A stretch of 64,000 bases of DNA, from positions 186,001-250,000 of the forward strand of contig CAVYVO010000010.1 of NCBI GenBank assembly GCA_963771985.1. The letters run 5' to 3'. Position 1 is the first letter of the stretch. Every line of letters begins with the position of its first letter. Source of the stretch: Trebonia sp963771985. Its GTDB lineage: Bacteria; Actinomycetota; Actinomycetes; Streptosporangiales; Streptosporangiaceae. Shown here in pieces: positions 50,166 to 58,412 of this stretch. Below the pieces are notes generated by a model, which ran no database searches, had not been told where the DNA came from, and saw nothing but the letters and a program-made list of their open reading frames with translations. Both the position numbers and the translations under genes were made by a program.

Positions 50166-52381
50166 AGAACCGATTGAGTCGGCACCGCGGTCAGCTGCCT
50201 AAAAAGTGGCACAAGCTGAAGCCATTGCGGGCCGCCTTCGGCGCGGCCACCCTGGTGCTGCCGATCGTGGTCGTGGCAAGCTCTTCCGCCAGCGCCGGTG
50301 TCAACTTGGTGGTAAACCCCAGCACCGCGCAGCTGGGAGCGGGTAACTTCCCGCTCTGCTTCGGCAAGTACGGCTACGGGAAGAACACGTACTCGATCGG
50401 GACCACCAGCAAGGCGCACTCCAGCACCACGGCGATCCAGGTGACGATCTCGAAAATCTCCAGCGGCGACCGTGCCGTGCAGATGCTGGAGAACCAGTCT
50501 TGCGCGCCGTGGGTCACCGCTGGTCACGAGTACAACCTGGGCCTCTGGTACATGTCGAACACCCCGGACGCCGTCATAACCCTGTACCGGCACGACGTCA
50601 AAACCGGCTGGCAGTACTGGATGGACCTCAAGACCCTGCACACGGCCGGCACGTACACGTACGCGTCCGTGCAGACACCGCAGATCCCGGCGGGCACCGA
50701 CCAGATCTCCTGGGGCGTCACGGTCTACGGCAAGGGCACGGTCATCACCGACGACTACTCCACGGTCGACGCGACCGTGCAGGCGAGTGCGGCCGCCTGC
50801 TCCGCGGGGGCAGCGTGCACCAAGGGCGCCTGGCAGGTCCTGCCGTTCCCGTCCCCGGTCCGGTCCATCCACTCCATTCTCATGTACAACGGCGACGTCC
50901 TGCTGGTCGCCGGGTCGGGCAACGACCCGACCGACTTCGCCGCGGGCACCTTCATGTCGGCGGTCTACAACCCGAGCAAGGGCACCTTCAAGGTGATCCC
51001 GACGCCCGACGACTTCTTCTGCGCCGGGCACGTCCAGCTGCCCAACGGGAAGGTGCTCGTCCTCGGCGGCAACAAGGCCTACCCAGACGCCGCCGACAAG
51101 GGAAACTACGAGGGGCTGAACACCTCCTACATCTTCAACCCGGTGACCGAAAGTTACCAAAAGGAGAACAACCTCAACGACGGCCACTGGTACCCGTCGG
51201 CCACCGAGCTCGGCAACGGCGACGTGATCGCCTACGGCGGCCTGAGCGGCAACGGCGAGGGCAGCGTCACCACCGAGTACTTCAAGTACAACCCGAACAT
51301 CTCGAGCGACGGCGAGTGGCTGCCGGTCGGTGATATCAGCGAGAGCTACGAGGGCTGGGGCCTGTATCCGGCCATGATCCTCACGCAGAACGGCGAGCTG
51401 TTCTACTCCGGCAGCCACGTGTTCGGCGACAACGAGACGCCGGTCGGGCCGGCCGGCACCCCGCGGGGCAAGGGCGGCGCCGGCTTCGTCGACATCCGCA
51501 ACGTCCTGGACCCGGCCGTCACCACCCCGGTCACACCGGTCACCGGCCTGCAGGACACCCCGGGCGGCCCGCCTGGGACGGACATGACCGACCAGTCGAT
51601 GTCGGTGCTGCTGCCGCCGGCCCAGTCGCAGAAGGTGCTGCTGCTGGGCGGCGGGAACATCCTCTACACCAAGCCCGCTACCCGGCTCACCGACCTGATC
51701 GACCTGAACGCGGCGGACCCGCACTACACGGCGGGGCCGCTGATCCCGCGCGGCAAGCTGTCGAATGGCAAGGTCGAGCCCGCCTCCGAGGGCAAGATGT
51801 ATGTGTCCGCGGTGATCTTGCCGAACGGCCAGGTGTTCGAGACGGGCGGCGGCCTGATCGACCGCGAGGACCCGGTCTACGAGGCGTCGATGTACAACCC
51901 GTCGACCAACAAGTTCACCTCGGGGATGGCCACCGACCCGGTGCCGCGGACCTACCACTCGCAGTCGTTCCTGCTCCCGGACGGCCGGGTCATGTCGATC
52001 GGGAACAACCCCGGTAACGGCTCGTTCGACATGCGGATCTCGATCTACTCACCGCCCTACCTGTTCCACGGCGCCCGGCCGCAGATCACCAGCGTGGCGC
52101 ACACGTACTGGACCTACGGCTCGACCCAGCAGATCACGGTGAACCAGAGGATCGTCTCCGCCGAGCTGATCCGGCCGGCCGCGGTCACCCACCAGTCCGA
52201 CCCGAACCAGCGGTACGTCGCGCTGCCGCTGACGGTGAACGGCAACCACATCGGGCTGAACGTGACCAGCAATGACAACATGGCGCCGCCCGGCTGGTAC
52301 ATGCTGTTCGTCACCAACGCGAACGGCGTCCCGTCGGTCGCCAAGTGGGTCCACGTCAGCAGCGTCGCGGCCAACAGGTGA
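50162..52381 (+). CDS. Galactose-oxidase-like copper radical oxidase (GlxA-like) with N-terminal beta-rich domain
   Basis: 739 residues; GGAGG five bases before the ATG. Basic N-terminus and signal/anchor helix (about 25-45), then a beta-rich module (about 46-205) that looks like a carbohydrate-binding domain, a seven-bladed Kelch-type propeller (about 222-635) and a C-terminal DUF1929 domain. All cofactor residues are present: Cys287 (DDFFCAGH) and Tyr344 (DGHWYPSAT) for the Cys-Tyr radical, Tyr598-His599 (RTYHSQ) and His677 (VTHQSD) for copper. Oxidises primary alcohols of sugars to aldehydes with release of peroxide. In Streptomyces GlxA acts on a CslA-made glycan at hyphal tips. Confidence 0.9.
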   Translation: MKNRLSRHRGQLPKKWHKLKPLRAAFGAATLVLPIVVVASSSASAGVNLVVNPSTAQLGAGNFPLCFGKYGYGKNTYSIGTTSKAHSSTTAIQVTISKISSGDRAVQMLENQSCAPWVTAGHEYNLGLWYMSNTPDAVITLYRHDVKTGWQYWMDLKTLHTAGTYTYASVQTPQIPAGTDQISWGVTVYGKGTVITDDYSTVDATVQASAAACSAGAACTKGAWQVLPFPSPVRSIHSILMYNGDVLLVAGSGNDPTDFAAGTFMSAVYNPSKGTFKVIPTPDDFFCAGHVQLPNGKVLVLGGNKAYPDAADKGNYEGLNTSYIFNPVTESYQKENNLNDGHWYPSATELGNGDVIAYGGLSGNGEGSVTTEYFKYNPNISSDGEWLPVGDISESYEGWGLYPAMILTQNGELFYSGSHVFGDNETPVGPAGTPRGKGGAGFVDIRNVLDPAVTTPVTPVTGLQDTPGGPPGTDMTDQSMSVLLPPAQSQKVLLLGGGNILYTKPATRLTDLIDLNAADPHYTAGPLIPRGKLSNGKVEPASEGKMYVSAVILPNGQVFETGGGLIDREDPVYEASMYNPSTNKFTSGMATDPVPRTYHSQSFLLPDGRVMSIGNNPGNGSFDMRISIYSPPYLFHGARPQITSVAHTYWTYGSTQQITVNQRIVSAELIRPAAVTHQSDPNQRYVALPLTVNGNHIGLNVTSNDNMAPPGWYMLFVTNANGVPSVAKWVHVSSVAANR

Positions 52382-52398
52382 GAAAGGGGCGAAAGCAG

Positions 52399-52842
52399 AT
52401 GAAGACGAAGGATGTCCTCGGCGCCGTCAGGCGCCATCCCGGACGGGCACTGGCGATCTGCGTCCCGGTGGTCGCGGTGAGTGTGTTCACCGGCACTTCG
52501 ATGGCCTCGGCGCAGCCCGAGGCGACCCTGGCGGTGTCGCCGACCCAAGCCACCGCTGCCCCGGCGCCGTTCGTGCTGAACGCCGCCAGCAGCCTGCCAG
52601 GGACGCATGTGGTGGCGAACAAGCGGGCCGTCAGGATCCACGAAGCATGGAACATGGACGGGTGCGACCATGACTATGGGCAGCCCGACCAGTGTGTCCC
52701 GTGGCAGATCCCGGCATCGTCACCGGAGGCTAAGTGCGCCTGGCTCCGGGCGAACGGCTTCGGCCCGCTCCAGGTGCTGGGCACCAACCGGCAGAACCTT
52801 CCGGAGAACGCGGAGGGCTACGTCTGCGCGACGGGGACCTGA
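52399..52842 (+). CDS. Small secreted protein with four cysteines, function unknown
   Basis: 147 residues from ATG 52399. N-terminal signal peptide (about 14-38: PGRALAICVPVVAVSVFTGTSMASA), Ala/Pro/Thr linker, then a compact C-terminal domain from about 80 with the pattern MDGCDHDYGQPDQCVPW, KCAWLRANGFGPLQVLGTNRQ and VCATGT. Four Cys, one His and several Asp could make two disulfides or a metal site. Set between the oxidase and Sco genes (17 and 7 bp gaps), so likely a partner of the oxidase. I recognise no family. Confidence 0.75.
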   Translation: MKTKDVLGAVRRHPGRALAICVPVVAVSVFTGTSMASAQPEATLAVSPTQATAAPAPFVLNAASSLPGTHVVANKRAVRIHEAWNMDGCDHDYGQPDQCVPWQIPASSPEAKCAWLRANGFGPLQVLGTNRQNLPENAEGYVCATGT

Positions 52843-52849
52843 TGATCCG

Positions 52850-53524
52850 ATGATCCGCCCAACCAGGATGCTCGCGGCCAGCGCCGCGGCGGCCCTCGTG
52901 GCCGTCGCGGCGGCTGGCTGCGCCAGCAGCAGCGCCGGTACCACCAGCAACGCGAGCAACAGTGCCCCCGGCTTGGTCCAGATCAACACCAGCCAGTACA
53001 AAGGCAACATCGTCACGCCGGTGGACAAGCCCACCACGATTTTCACCGCTAGCAGCACGGGCAAGCCGTTCAACATGAGGACGATGACGAAGGGCACGGT
53101 CACCCTCCTGTATTTCGGCTACACCACCTGTCCCGACCAGTGCCCGCTCACCATGAGCAACACCGCGGCCGCGCTGCAGATGCTGCCGGCCGCCGACCGG
53201 GCCAAGGTCAAGGTGCTGTTCATCACCGTCGACCCCACGCATGACTCCCTCGCCCGGCTGCGGTCCTGGCTGGGGAACTTCAACCCGTCCTTCATCGGGC
53301 TGCGCGGCAGCCTCGCGCAGATCCAGTCCGCCGCGCAGCAGACCGGCATCCCGGTCGGCAGCGCCCCGGAGAAGGGGCCCGACGGCACCTACGCGTACGC
53401 GCACGGCACGGAGATGCTCGCCTACAGCACCGACAACGTGGCTTACGAGTCGTTCTTTCCCAGCACCCCGCCGGCCAACATGGCGCATGACCTCGCGCTC
53501 CTGGTCACCGGTCACCACCCCTGA
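52850..53524 (+). CDS. Sco1/SenC-family copper chaperone lipoprotein
   Basis: 224 residues from ATG 52850. Signal with lipobox VAAAGC (lipidated Cys about 24), Ser/Ala/Asn linker, thioredoxin-like domain with copper-binding CPDQCP and the conserved distal His in YAYAHGTEM. Sco proteins deliver copper to cytochrome oxidase CuA and, in Streptomyces, take part in copper supply to GlxA. Its place at the end of the oxidase operon suggests it metallates the oxidase here. Confidence 0.9.
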   Translation: MIRPTRMLAASAAAALVAVAAAGCASSSAGTTSNASNSAPGLVQINTSQYKGNIVTPVDKPTTIFTASSTGKPFNMRTMTKGTVTLLYFGYTTCPDQCPLTMSNTAAALQMLPAADRAKVKVLFITVDPTHDSLARLRSWLGNFNPSFIGLRGSLAQIQSAAQQTGIPVGSAPEKGPDGTYAYAHGTEMLAYSTDNVAYESFFPSTPPANMAHDLALLVTGHHP

Positions 53525-53548
53525 CCGGTGACCAGGCCTTACCCGTTG

Positions 53549-53576
53549 TCTCCGGCATCGCCCGCGACACCGGAGA
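53549..53576 (+). terminator. Operon terminator hairpin
   Basis: TCTCCGG and CCGGAGA arms around 14 nt, 25 bp after the Sco stop. A wider pair GGCCTTAC (53535-53542)/GTAAGGCC (53615-53622) encloses it. Confidence 0.65.
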
Positions 53577-53667
53577 TAACGGAGATAAACGGAGTCGCGT
53601 AGCGCCATTCCGGCGTAAGGCCCTCCTGGGATACCGTCATCAGTGCATTGGCGGTTAAGGAGGGTTC

Positions 53668-54714
53668 ATGCTGGAATCGGGCGACTGGGTGATCGTACCG
53701 GGTGACTGGGTGGCCGTTGGGATCGACAATGGCGGGACGGCCAACAACGGCACGATCCTCGACTCGGGCGGCCGGTTCCTTGTGGACACGATGGCGGAAC
53801 TGCCCAGCCTCGTGCGCGAGGGACCGGACAAGGCCATCCAGGCGCTAGTCGATTCGTTCGACAAGGTACTGGCGATGACCGGCGTGCCCAGGGAGAAGGT
53901 GCGCGCCGTCGGTCTCGACACGCCCGGCCCGGCCAGCGCGACAGGAGTACTGGCGACCGGTGGCGCGACTAACTTCGGCCACCCCGCCTGGGGCGGGTTT
54001 GATATCAGGGGCGCCTTCGAGGAGCGTCTCGGTATCCCGGTCATCTACAACAACGACGCGAACGCGGCGGCGCTGTACGCGCACCATGTACGGTACGGCG
54101 CTGCCTCGGCCGCGCATAGCTCGGTGGCGGCGATCGTGGGAACCGGGCTAGGCGGCGGGGTGATTCAGGGCGGCCATGTGGTGCGCGGCGCGTCCGGCAT
54201 GGCAGGTGAGCTCGGTCACATGCCGATCCCGATGTACGGCCTGCTCCAAGAGGGGCAGCCACTGCCGTCCTGTAATTGCGGGCTGAATGCCGACGCTGAG
54301 TCGGTCGCCTCGCTGACCGGCATCCAGCGCAACCTGCTGCCGTACTGGCTGACCAGGTTCCCCGGCCATGAGCTCGCTCAGGTGCCTATCGCAAAGGCGG
54401 CGAAGCTGGTCCGCGGGTATGCCGAGCGGGGCGACAGGATGGCGCTGGAGATCTTCCGGCAGCAGGCGATGGCGATCGGCCAGGTGTTCTCGATCGCCGC
54501 CAAGTTCACCGACCCTGATACGTACTTTGTCGGCGGCGGGGTGATCGAGGCGGCGCCGCACTTCCGCGAGTGGTTCCTCGAAACCGTCAGGGAGCATACG
54601 TCGCTGCTGGTGGAGCAGGCCGGGATAGCGGAGATCACGCTGGTCCCCGACCTAGACATGGCTGGCGCCCGGGGCGCGGCCATCGCCGCCGCGGCGTGGG
54701 TCCTGGAGCGTTGA
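53668..54714 (+). CDS. ROK-family sugar kinase-like protein
   Basis: 348 residues; AAGGAGG lies just upstream of the ATG. Actin-like ATPase fold: phosphate-1 loop AVGIDNGGTANNGTILD, NNDANAAALY, AAIVGTGLGGGVIQGGHVVRGASGMAGELGHMPI (ROK signature with the catalytic and Zn-binding region), zinc-type PSCNCGLNADAES, which lacks the third Cys of the usual CxCGxxGCxE, and VGGGVIEAAPHF. Probably phosphorylates a hexose or hexosamine. The altered zinc motif and DNGGT variant mean the substrate cannot be assumed. Confidence 0.83.
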   Translation: MLESGDWVIVPGDWVAVGIDNGGTANNGTILDSGGRFLVDTMAELPSLVREGPDKAIQALVDSFDKVLAMTGVPREKVRAVGLDTPGPASATGVLATGGATNFGHPAWGGFDIRGAFEERLGIPVIYNNDANAAALYAHHVRYGAASAAHSSVAAIVGTGLGGGVIQGGHVVRGASGMAGELGHMPIPMYGLLQEGQPLPSCNCGLNADAESVASLTGIQRNLLPYWLTRFPGHELAQVPIAKAAKLVRGYAERGDRMALEIFRQQAMAIGQVFSIAAKFTDPDTYFVGGGVIEAAPHFREWFLETVREHTSLLVEQAGIAEITLVPDLDMAGARGAAIAAAAWVLER

Positions 54715-54726
54715 GGGAAACGGTGT

Positions 54727-54746
54727 GGTCGATCGCGCAGTGGGCA
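54727..54746 (+). repeat. Palindromic element, copy 8 (diverged)
   Basis: GGTCGATCGCGCAGTGGGCA keeps 15 or so positions of the family consensus; right arm degraded. Lies between the ROK stop and the bPH protein stop (convergent). Confidence 0.55.
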
Positions 54747-54792
54747 TGCTGCGCGTCCGGCCGGCCGACGGGCGCGGGCGGCGGTGCGGAGG

Positions 54793-55323
54793 TCAGTCGT
54801 CGGTGTCGCCCTTGTCCTTGAAGATCAGCCCGCAGACCTCCAGGTAGAGCTGCTCAGGATAGGGGAGGTAGTCCACCGTCTGCAGCGCCTGGTCCTGCCC
54901 GGCCGACTCGACGACGAACTTGCCGAATCCGAATAGCCGGCCAGCGGGGGACCGCTCGAAGCGCATATCGGTGACCTTGGTGAGCGGCATCATATTCACC
55001 CTTTTGGTGAAGACGCCGGTGGCTAGGAGCAGCCGCTGAGAGGTTACTACGAAGTATTCATCGAGCCATACGTAGATTTTGTACACCAGTCGCAGCACGA
55101 GGAGGAACCACAGCCCCCAGATGATCAGCATGGCGGTGCCGTTGCTGTGCGCGACCGTGGTCGAGAGCAGGCCGGCGAGGGCGAGTCCGCCAAGGACCTC
55201 CGCAACCGGCCTGATCAGCACCGCAGGGTGAAACCGAACGGTGATGACCTGGCGCTCATGCGGCAGCAGGACCCGGTAAACGGCCGCGGGTACCGTCTCG
55301 TTCGGTACAACCCTAATGCCCAT
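54793..55323 (-). CDS. Bacterial PH-domain membrane protein (YdbS/YdbT-like)
   Basis: 176 residues. RVLLPHERQVITVRFHPAVLIRP, two membrane helices (about 38-55 and 65-84), then a bPH_2 domain YVWLDEYFVVTSQRLLLATGVFTKRVNMMPLTKVTDMRFERSPAGRLFGFGKFVVESAGQ, which is the classic signature with TxxR and IxDI-like strands. Function unknown; such proteins influence membrane or antimicrobial-peptide response. It is 9 bp downstream of a 51-aa membrane protein gene. Confidence 0.88.
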   Translation of the reverse strand: MGIRVVPNETVPAAVYRVLLPHERQVITVRFHPAVLIRPVAEVLGGLALAGLLSTTVAHSNGTAMLIIWGLWFLLVLRLVYKIYVWLDEYFVVTSQRLLLATGVFTKRVNMMPLTKVTDMRFERSPAGRLFGFGKFVVESAGQDQALQTVDYLPYPEQLYLEVCGLIFKDKGDTDD

Positions 55324-55332
55324 GGGAGACCT

Positions 55333-55488
55333 TTAGATCGAGGCGACGAAATGCGAGAATCCTGTCGCGACAGTGGTAAGGAACGACCCGATGTTGTGCA
55401 CCAGGTGCGCGGCGGCGGTTGGCTGCTGGATGATCCACCATATGACGAACGCAACGGCCGCATATGTGAGAATCGTCTTGAGTTTCAC
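55333..55488 (-). CDS. Small membrane protein (51 aa)
   Basis: GTG start at 55488 with GGGAGG six bases upstream; frame MKLKTILTYAAVAFVIWWII, then QQPTAAAHLVHNIGSFLTTV and ATGFSHFVASI, stop TAA at 55333-55335. One N-terminal membrane helix with a WW pair, an HLVHNIGSF segment and an amphipathic C-terminus. I recognise the QQPTAAAHLVHNIG pattern as a conserved actinobacterial small protein of unknown function. Encoded 9 bp upstream of the bPH gene, so co-transcribed. Confidence 0.82.
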   Translation of the reverse strand: MKLKTILTYAAVAFVIWWIIQQPTAAAHLVHNIGSFLTTVATGFSHFVASI

Positions 55489-55829
55489 TGCCGCCTCCCT
55501 GGAAGCGCAGACTGCTCCACTTTGCTAAGTTTCCTTTATCTTAACCGAAGACCGGCTTGGATGGGGGTCCGTGCCGGAGCGGCCCTGGCGACTCTCGTCC
55601 TGTCGGCTGCAGTATGCCCGGAACCTGATGGCGCTACGCATGCGCCCGACTGAGAGTATGCCGCCCCCCGAGGAAGTATGCAGCCGGGACCGGCAGACCG
55701 GAAGCAGCCATGCCGATGCGACCGCGCGGCCGGCCCGTCACGGGGATCCGCCGCGGCGCATCCGTGAGATTCGCCGCGTAGACGGTCCTCGATCTGACAA
55801 CATTCCCCCGTGCGAGGCATGCTTGGGGC
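55489..55829. other. 341-bp intergenic region between divergent genes
   Basis: Promoter region for the leftward small protein gene (AT-rich TTTGCTAAGTTTCCTTTATC at 55519-55540) and for the rightward tadA pair. GC-rich middle with no recognisable gene; some short inverted repeats such as CCGCCGCGGCG near 55747 but nothing convincing. Confidence 0.4.
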
Positions 55830-56351
55830 ATGGCGATGCCTGAGGTAAGCGAAACGGACTTTGCGATCATGGTCTTCCGCGAGGACGACCGGTGGGACGC
55901 CGACGTGCTGCCGGTGGCGGTGACCGGTGATCTGAAGGGCCTCATCCGCGTGCTGCGGCAACAGCCCAGCATCGCCGGGACTATCGGGCTCGCCGGAATC
56001 GACGACTACTTCTTCGTCGCGGTGCGGGTGGTCGGGAACCACGTGTCGGTGCTGCTGTCCGACATCGGCGCGGCGCTGGACTACCCGCTGGCCGAGCAGG
56101 TTCTCGACTTCCTGGACATCCCGGTTCCTGACGAGGAGGACATCGACCAGGTGCTCCCGGCCGGAGACCTGTCGATCTTCACGGATCTAGGGCTTGACGA
56201 GATGGAACTCGCCGCGATCTGCAGTCGGCTGGACGGCGACGCGGACGACGATCCCTGGGAGCACGTCGAGGACGCCATCGAGAGCATCGCGGCCAGGCTC
56301 GGGTTCGGGCTGGCGATGGAGCGCGCGCTTGACGTGGCGCTCGGCCCCTGA
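55830..56351 (+). CDS. tRNA adenosine deaminase-associated protein
   Basis: 173 residues. Starts EVSETDFAIMVFREDDRWDADVLP and has ALDYPLAEQVLDFLDIPVPDEEDIDQVLPAGDLSIFTDLGL, matching the actinobacterial protein family always encoded before tadA. Acidic, soluble. Function not established; it is assumed to help TadA. Stop lies 3 bp before the tadA start. Confidence 0.9.
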   Translation: MAMPEVSETDFAIMVFREDDRWDADVLPVAVTGDLKGLIRVLRQQPSIAGTIGLAGIDDYFFVAVRVVGNHVSVLLSDIGAALDYPLAEQVLDFLDIPVPDEEDIDQVLPAGDLSIFTDLGLDEMELAAICSRLDGDADDDPWEHVEDAIESIAARLGFGLAMERALDVALGP

Positions 56352-56354
56352 CGC

Positions 56355-56822
56355 GTGCCGACCGGTTACGAGGTCTCCTTCGAGCCCGCGATGCGGGCCG
56401 CTCTCGCCGAGGCGGTGTCCGCGGCCGGCACCGCGGACGTTCCGGTGGGCGCGGTCGTACTGGACGCCGACGGAGCAGTGGTCGCGCGGGCGCGCAACCG
56501 CCGCGAGGCTGACCGCGACCCCACGGCACACGCCGAGATCCTCGCCATCCGGGCCGCCGCCAAGGCCGCGGGGTCCTGGCGGCTCGACGGCCTGACGCTG
56601 GTCGTGACGCTGGAGCCGTGCACGATGTGCGCGGGCGCGATAACCGCTGCCAGGCTGAGCCGGCTGGTGTTCGGCGCGGCGGACCCCCGGGCCGGCGCGG
56701 TCGGCTCAATCTGGGACGTCGTACGTGATCAGCGGCTCGTACCGGTTCCCGAGGTCGTCGCCGGCGTGCTCGCCGGCGACTGTCTGAAGATAATTCAAAC
56801 TTTCTTCTCGGAACGTAGGTAG
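56355..56822 (+). CDS. tadA: tRNA-specific adenosine deaminase TadA
   Basis: 155 residues, GTG start. Cytidine/deoxycytidylate deaminase fold with zinc motif HAE (PTAHAEILAIR) and PCxxC (EPCTMCAGA), VPVGAVVLD and the C-terminal LKIIQTFFSERR. Converts A34 of tRNA-Arg(ACG) to inosine. Adjacent to its associated protein gene and followed by tRNA-Ser(CGA). Confidence 0.94.
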   Translation: MPTGYEVSFEPAMRAALAEAVSAAGTADVPVGAVVLDADGAVVARARNRREADRDPTAHAEILAIRAAAKAAGSWRLDGLTLVVTLEPCTMCAGAITAARLSRLVFGAADPRAGAVGSIWDVVRDQRLVPVPEVVAGVLAGDCLKIIQTFFSERR

Positions 56823-56867
56823 CCCTCGGCTCGTTGTTTGTGGTGAAGGTCAGGTATGCTCACCGGC

Positions 56868-56954
56868 GGTGGAGTCGCCTAGTGGCCGAGGGCGCACGCC
56901 TCGAAAGCGTGTGAGGGGGCAACCCCTCCGTGGGTTCAAATCCCACCTCCACCG
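56868..56954 (+). tRNA. tRNA-Ser (anticodon CGA)
   Basis: 87 nt class II tRNA. Acceptor GGTGGAG pairs with CTCCACC, discriminator G. Anticodon stem CACGC/GCGTG encloses CTCGAAA, anticodon CGA. Variable arm GAGGGGGCAACCCCTC and T-arm GTGGGTTCAAATCCCAC. Confidence 0.96.
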
Positions 56955-57016
56955 CCCGGCTATGAGTCCGCACGGCACGCGTGCGATGGTGGCGCGTGCT
57001 ATGGCGAGGAGTGCGA

Positions 57017-58393
57017 GTGCTAGAACCCCAGGGAACGTTTTTCTTCCTGCTGCTCATGGTGGTATTCGGGGCGCTGGTCATCTGGCTTGTACTCGCCAAG
57101 CAGATCGTCTTCCGGGTGCTCGCCGCCTGCCTGGCGTTCATCCCGGCCATGGTGTTCGGCATCGCCGCGGTGAACAAGTACTACGACTACTACCAGACCT
57201 GGGGCGCGATGTTCAGCGACCTGTCCGGGCAGGCGCAGTCCAGTGTCCCTCAGCTGTCGGCCGGCCTGGGGACGGGCAAGGGCTCGCTGGAGAATCTGGC
57301 GGGCGGGTCGACCAACGCGGCGCTCAACGCTCAGCTCGGCTATCTCTTCCGTACCGTTATCACCGGCCCGCGCAGCCATATCACCAGGGAAGTGTACGTC
57401 TACCTGCCGCCGCAGTACTTCAGCAAGGCGTACGCACACTACAAGTTCCCGGCGATCGAGCTCCTGCACGGCTCGCCGGGCCAGCCGGAGACGTGGATCA
57501 ACGTGATAAACGTGATCCCTACCTACCTGCAGCTCCTGGCCACCCACCAGGCGCAGCCCGCGGTACTGGTGATGCCGGACACGGAGGGCGGCCTGCAGTA
57601 CTCCCTGCAGTGCCTCAACGCCCCGGGCGGCCTGCAGGACATGACCTTCGTGGCCAAAGAGGTCCCGAACTGGGTCGCCACGCACCTCCGGGTGCAGAAA
57701 CCTGGCCTGATGTGGGGCGTCGCGGGATACTCCGAAGGCGGATTCTGCACCGCGAACATCGCGCTGCAGTACGCCAGCGACTTCGGGTACGCGGGCGTGC
57801 TCAGCGGCTACTTCGCGCCCGATCCGAGCCAGGTGCCGCTCGGCAACAAGCCGGGCGGCAGGCCGCACGACATCAACGTCTTCGCGCACCATCCGGCGCT
57901 GCTGGCGAGGAACACGCCAGATGAGTACATCCTCAAGATCCCGATCGGCATCGAGGTGCCGCAGTTCTGGCTCGCGGCGGGTGCCTTGGACGCGCAAGAT
58001 GTCCAGGCCGCGGAGTACTTCCACCAACTGCTGCTGACCCGGGTCGCCAACGTGCCGCTGATGATCGTGCCTGGCGGCGGCCACACGGCGCCGGTCTGGC
58101 GGGCCGCGTTCAAGCCGATGCTCGAGTGGATGACCACGAACCTCGCCCAGCAGGTGGAGCATTTCACGCAGGTGAATGCGCAGCGGGCCGCCGCGGCCCA
58201 GTCCGCCGCCCGGCACGGTCACCAGGTGCCGCCGAAGGCCCGGCACACGCCGGCGCCGCGCCCGACGGTGTTATCTTCGGCATTCTTTTGTACAAGAATG
58301 TCCACTAGGCTGTTACCCGGCCGTCGGCCGTCGGTCGCTGGCGAGTTCCGGCCCGCTGGCAGACTCGTCCCGCACGCTAGTCTCCGCCGATGA
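57017..58393 (+). CDS. Membrane-anchored alpha/beta-hydrolase esterase (antigen 85/esterase D-like)
   Basis: 458 residues from GTG 57017, GAGGAG upstream. Two N-terminal membrane helices (about 5-27 and 33-50), an extracytoplasmic linker, then an esterase domain (about 120-400): oxyanion region IELLHGSPGQPETW, nucleophile GYSEGGFC, acid AAGALDAQD, and His in VPGGGHTAPVW. Like the antigen 85/PF00756 family that act on acyl esters outside the cell. The last 60 residues are basic and low in family likeness. Followed 19 bp later by a secreted phosphoesterase. Confidence 0.85.
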   Translation: MLEPQGTFFFLLLMVVFGALVIWLVLAKQIVFRVLAACLAFIPAMVFGIAAVNKYYDYYQTWGAMFSDLSGQAQSSVPQLSAGLGTGKGSLENLAGGSTNAALNAQLGYLFRTVITGPRSHITREVYVYLPPQYFSKAYAHYKFPAIELLHGSPGQPETWINVINVIPTYLQLLATHQAQPAVLVMPDTEGGLQYSLQCLNAPGGLQDMTFVAKEVPNWVATHLRVQKPGLMWGVAGYSEGGFCTANIALQYASDFGYAGVLSGYFAPDPSQVPLGNKPGGRPHDINVFAHHPALLARNTPDEYILKIPIGIEVPQFWLAAGALDAQDVQAAEYFHQLLLTRVANVPLMIVPGGGHTAPVWRAAFKPMLEWMTTNLAQQVEHFTQVNAQRAAAAQSAARHGHQVPPKARHTPAPRPTVLSSAFFCTRMSTRLLPGRRPSVAGEFRPAGRLVPHASLRR

Positions 58394-58412
58394 GCACCGG
58401 GAGGACTTCGAC

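Noticed and set aside
50099..51958. 619-codon frame antisense to the copper oxidase gene
   Set aside because: Shadow frame; opposite-strand oxidase conserves every cofactor residue.
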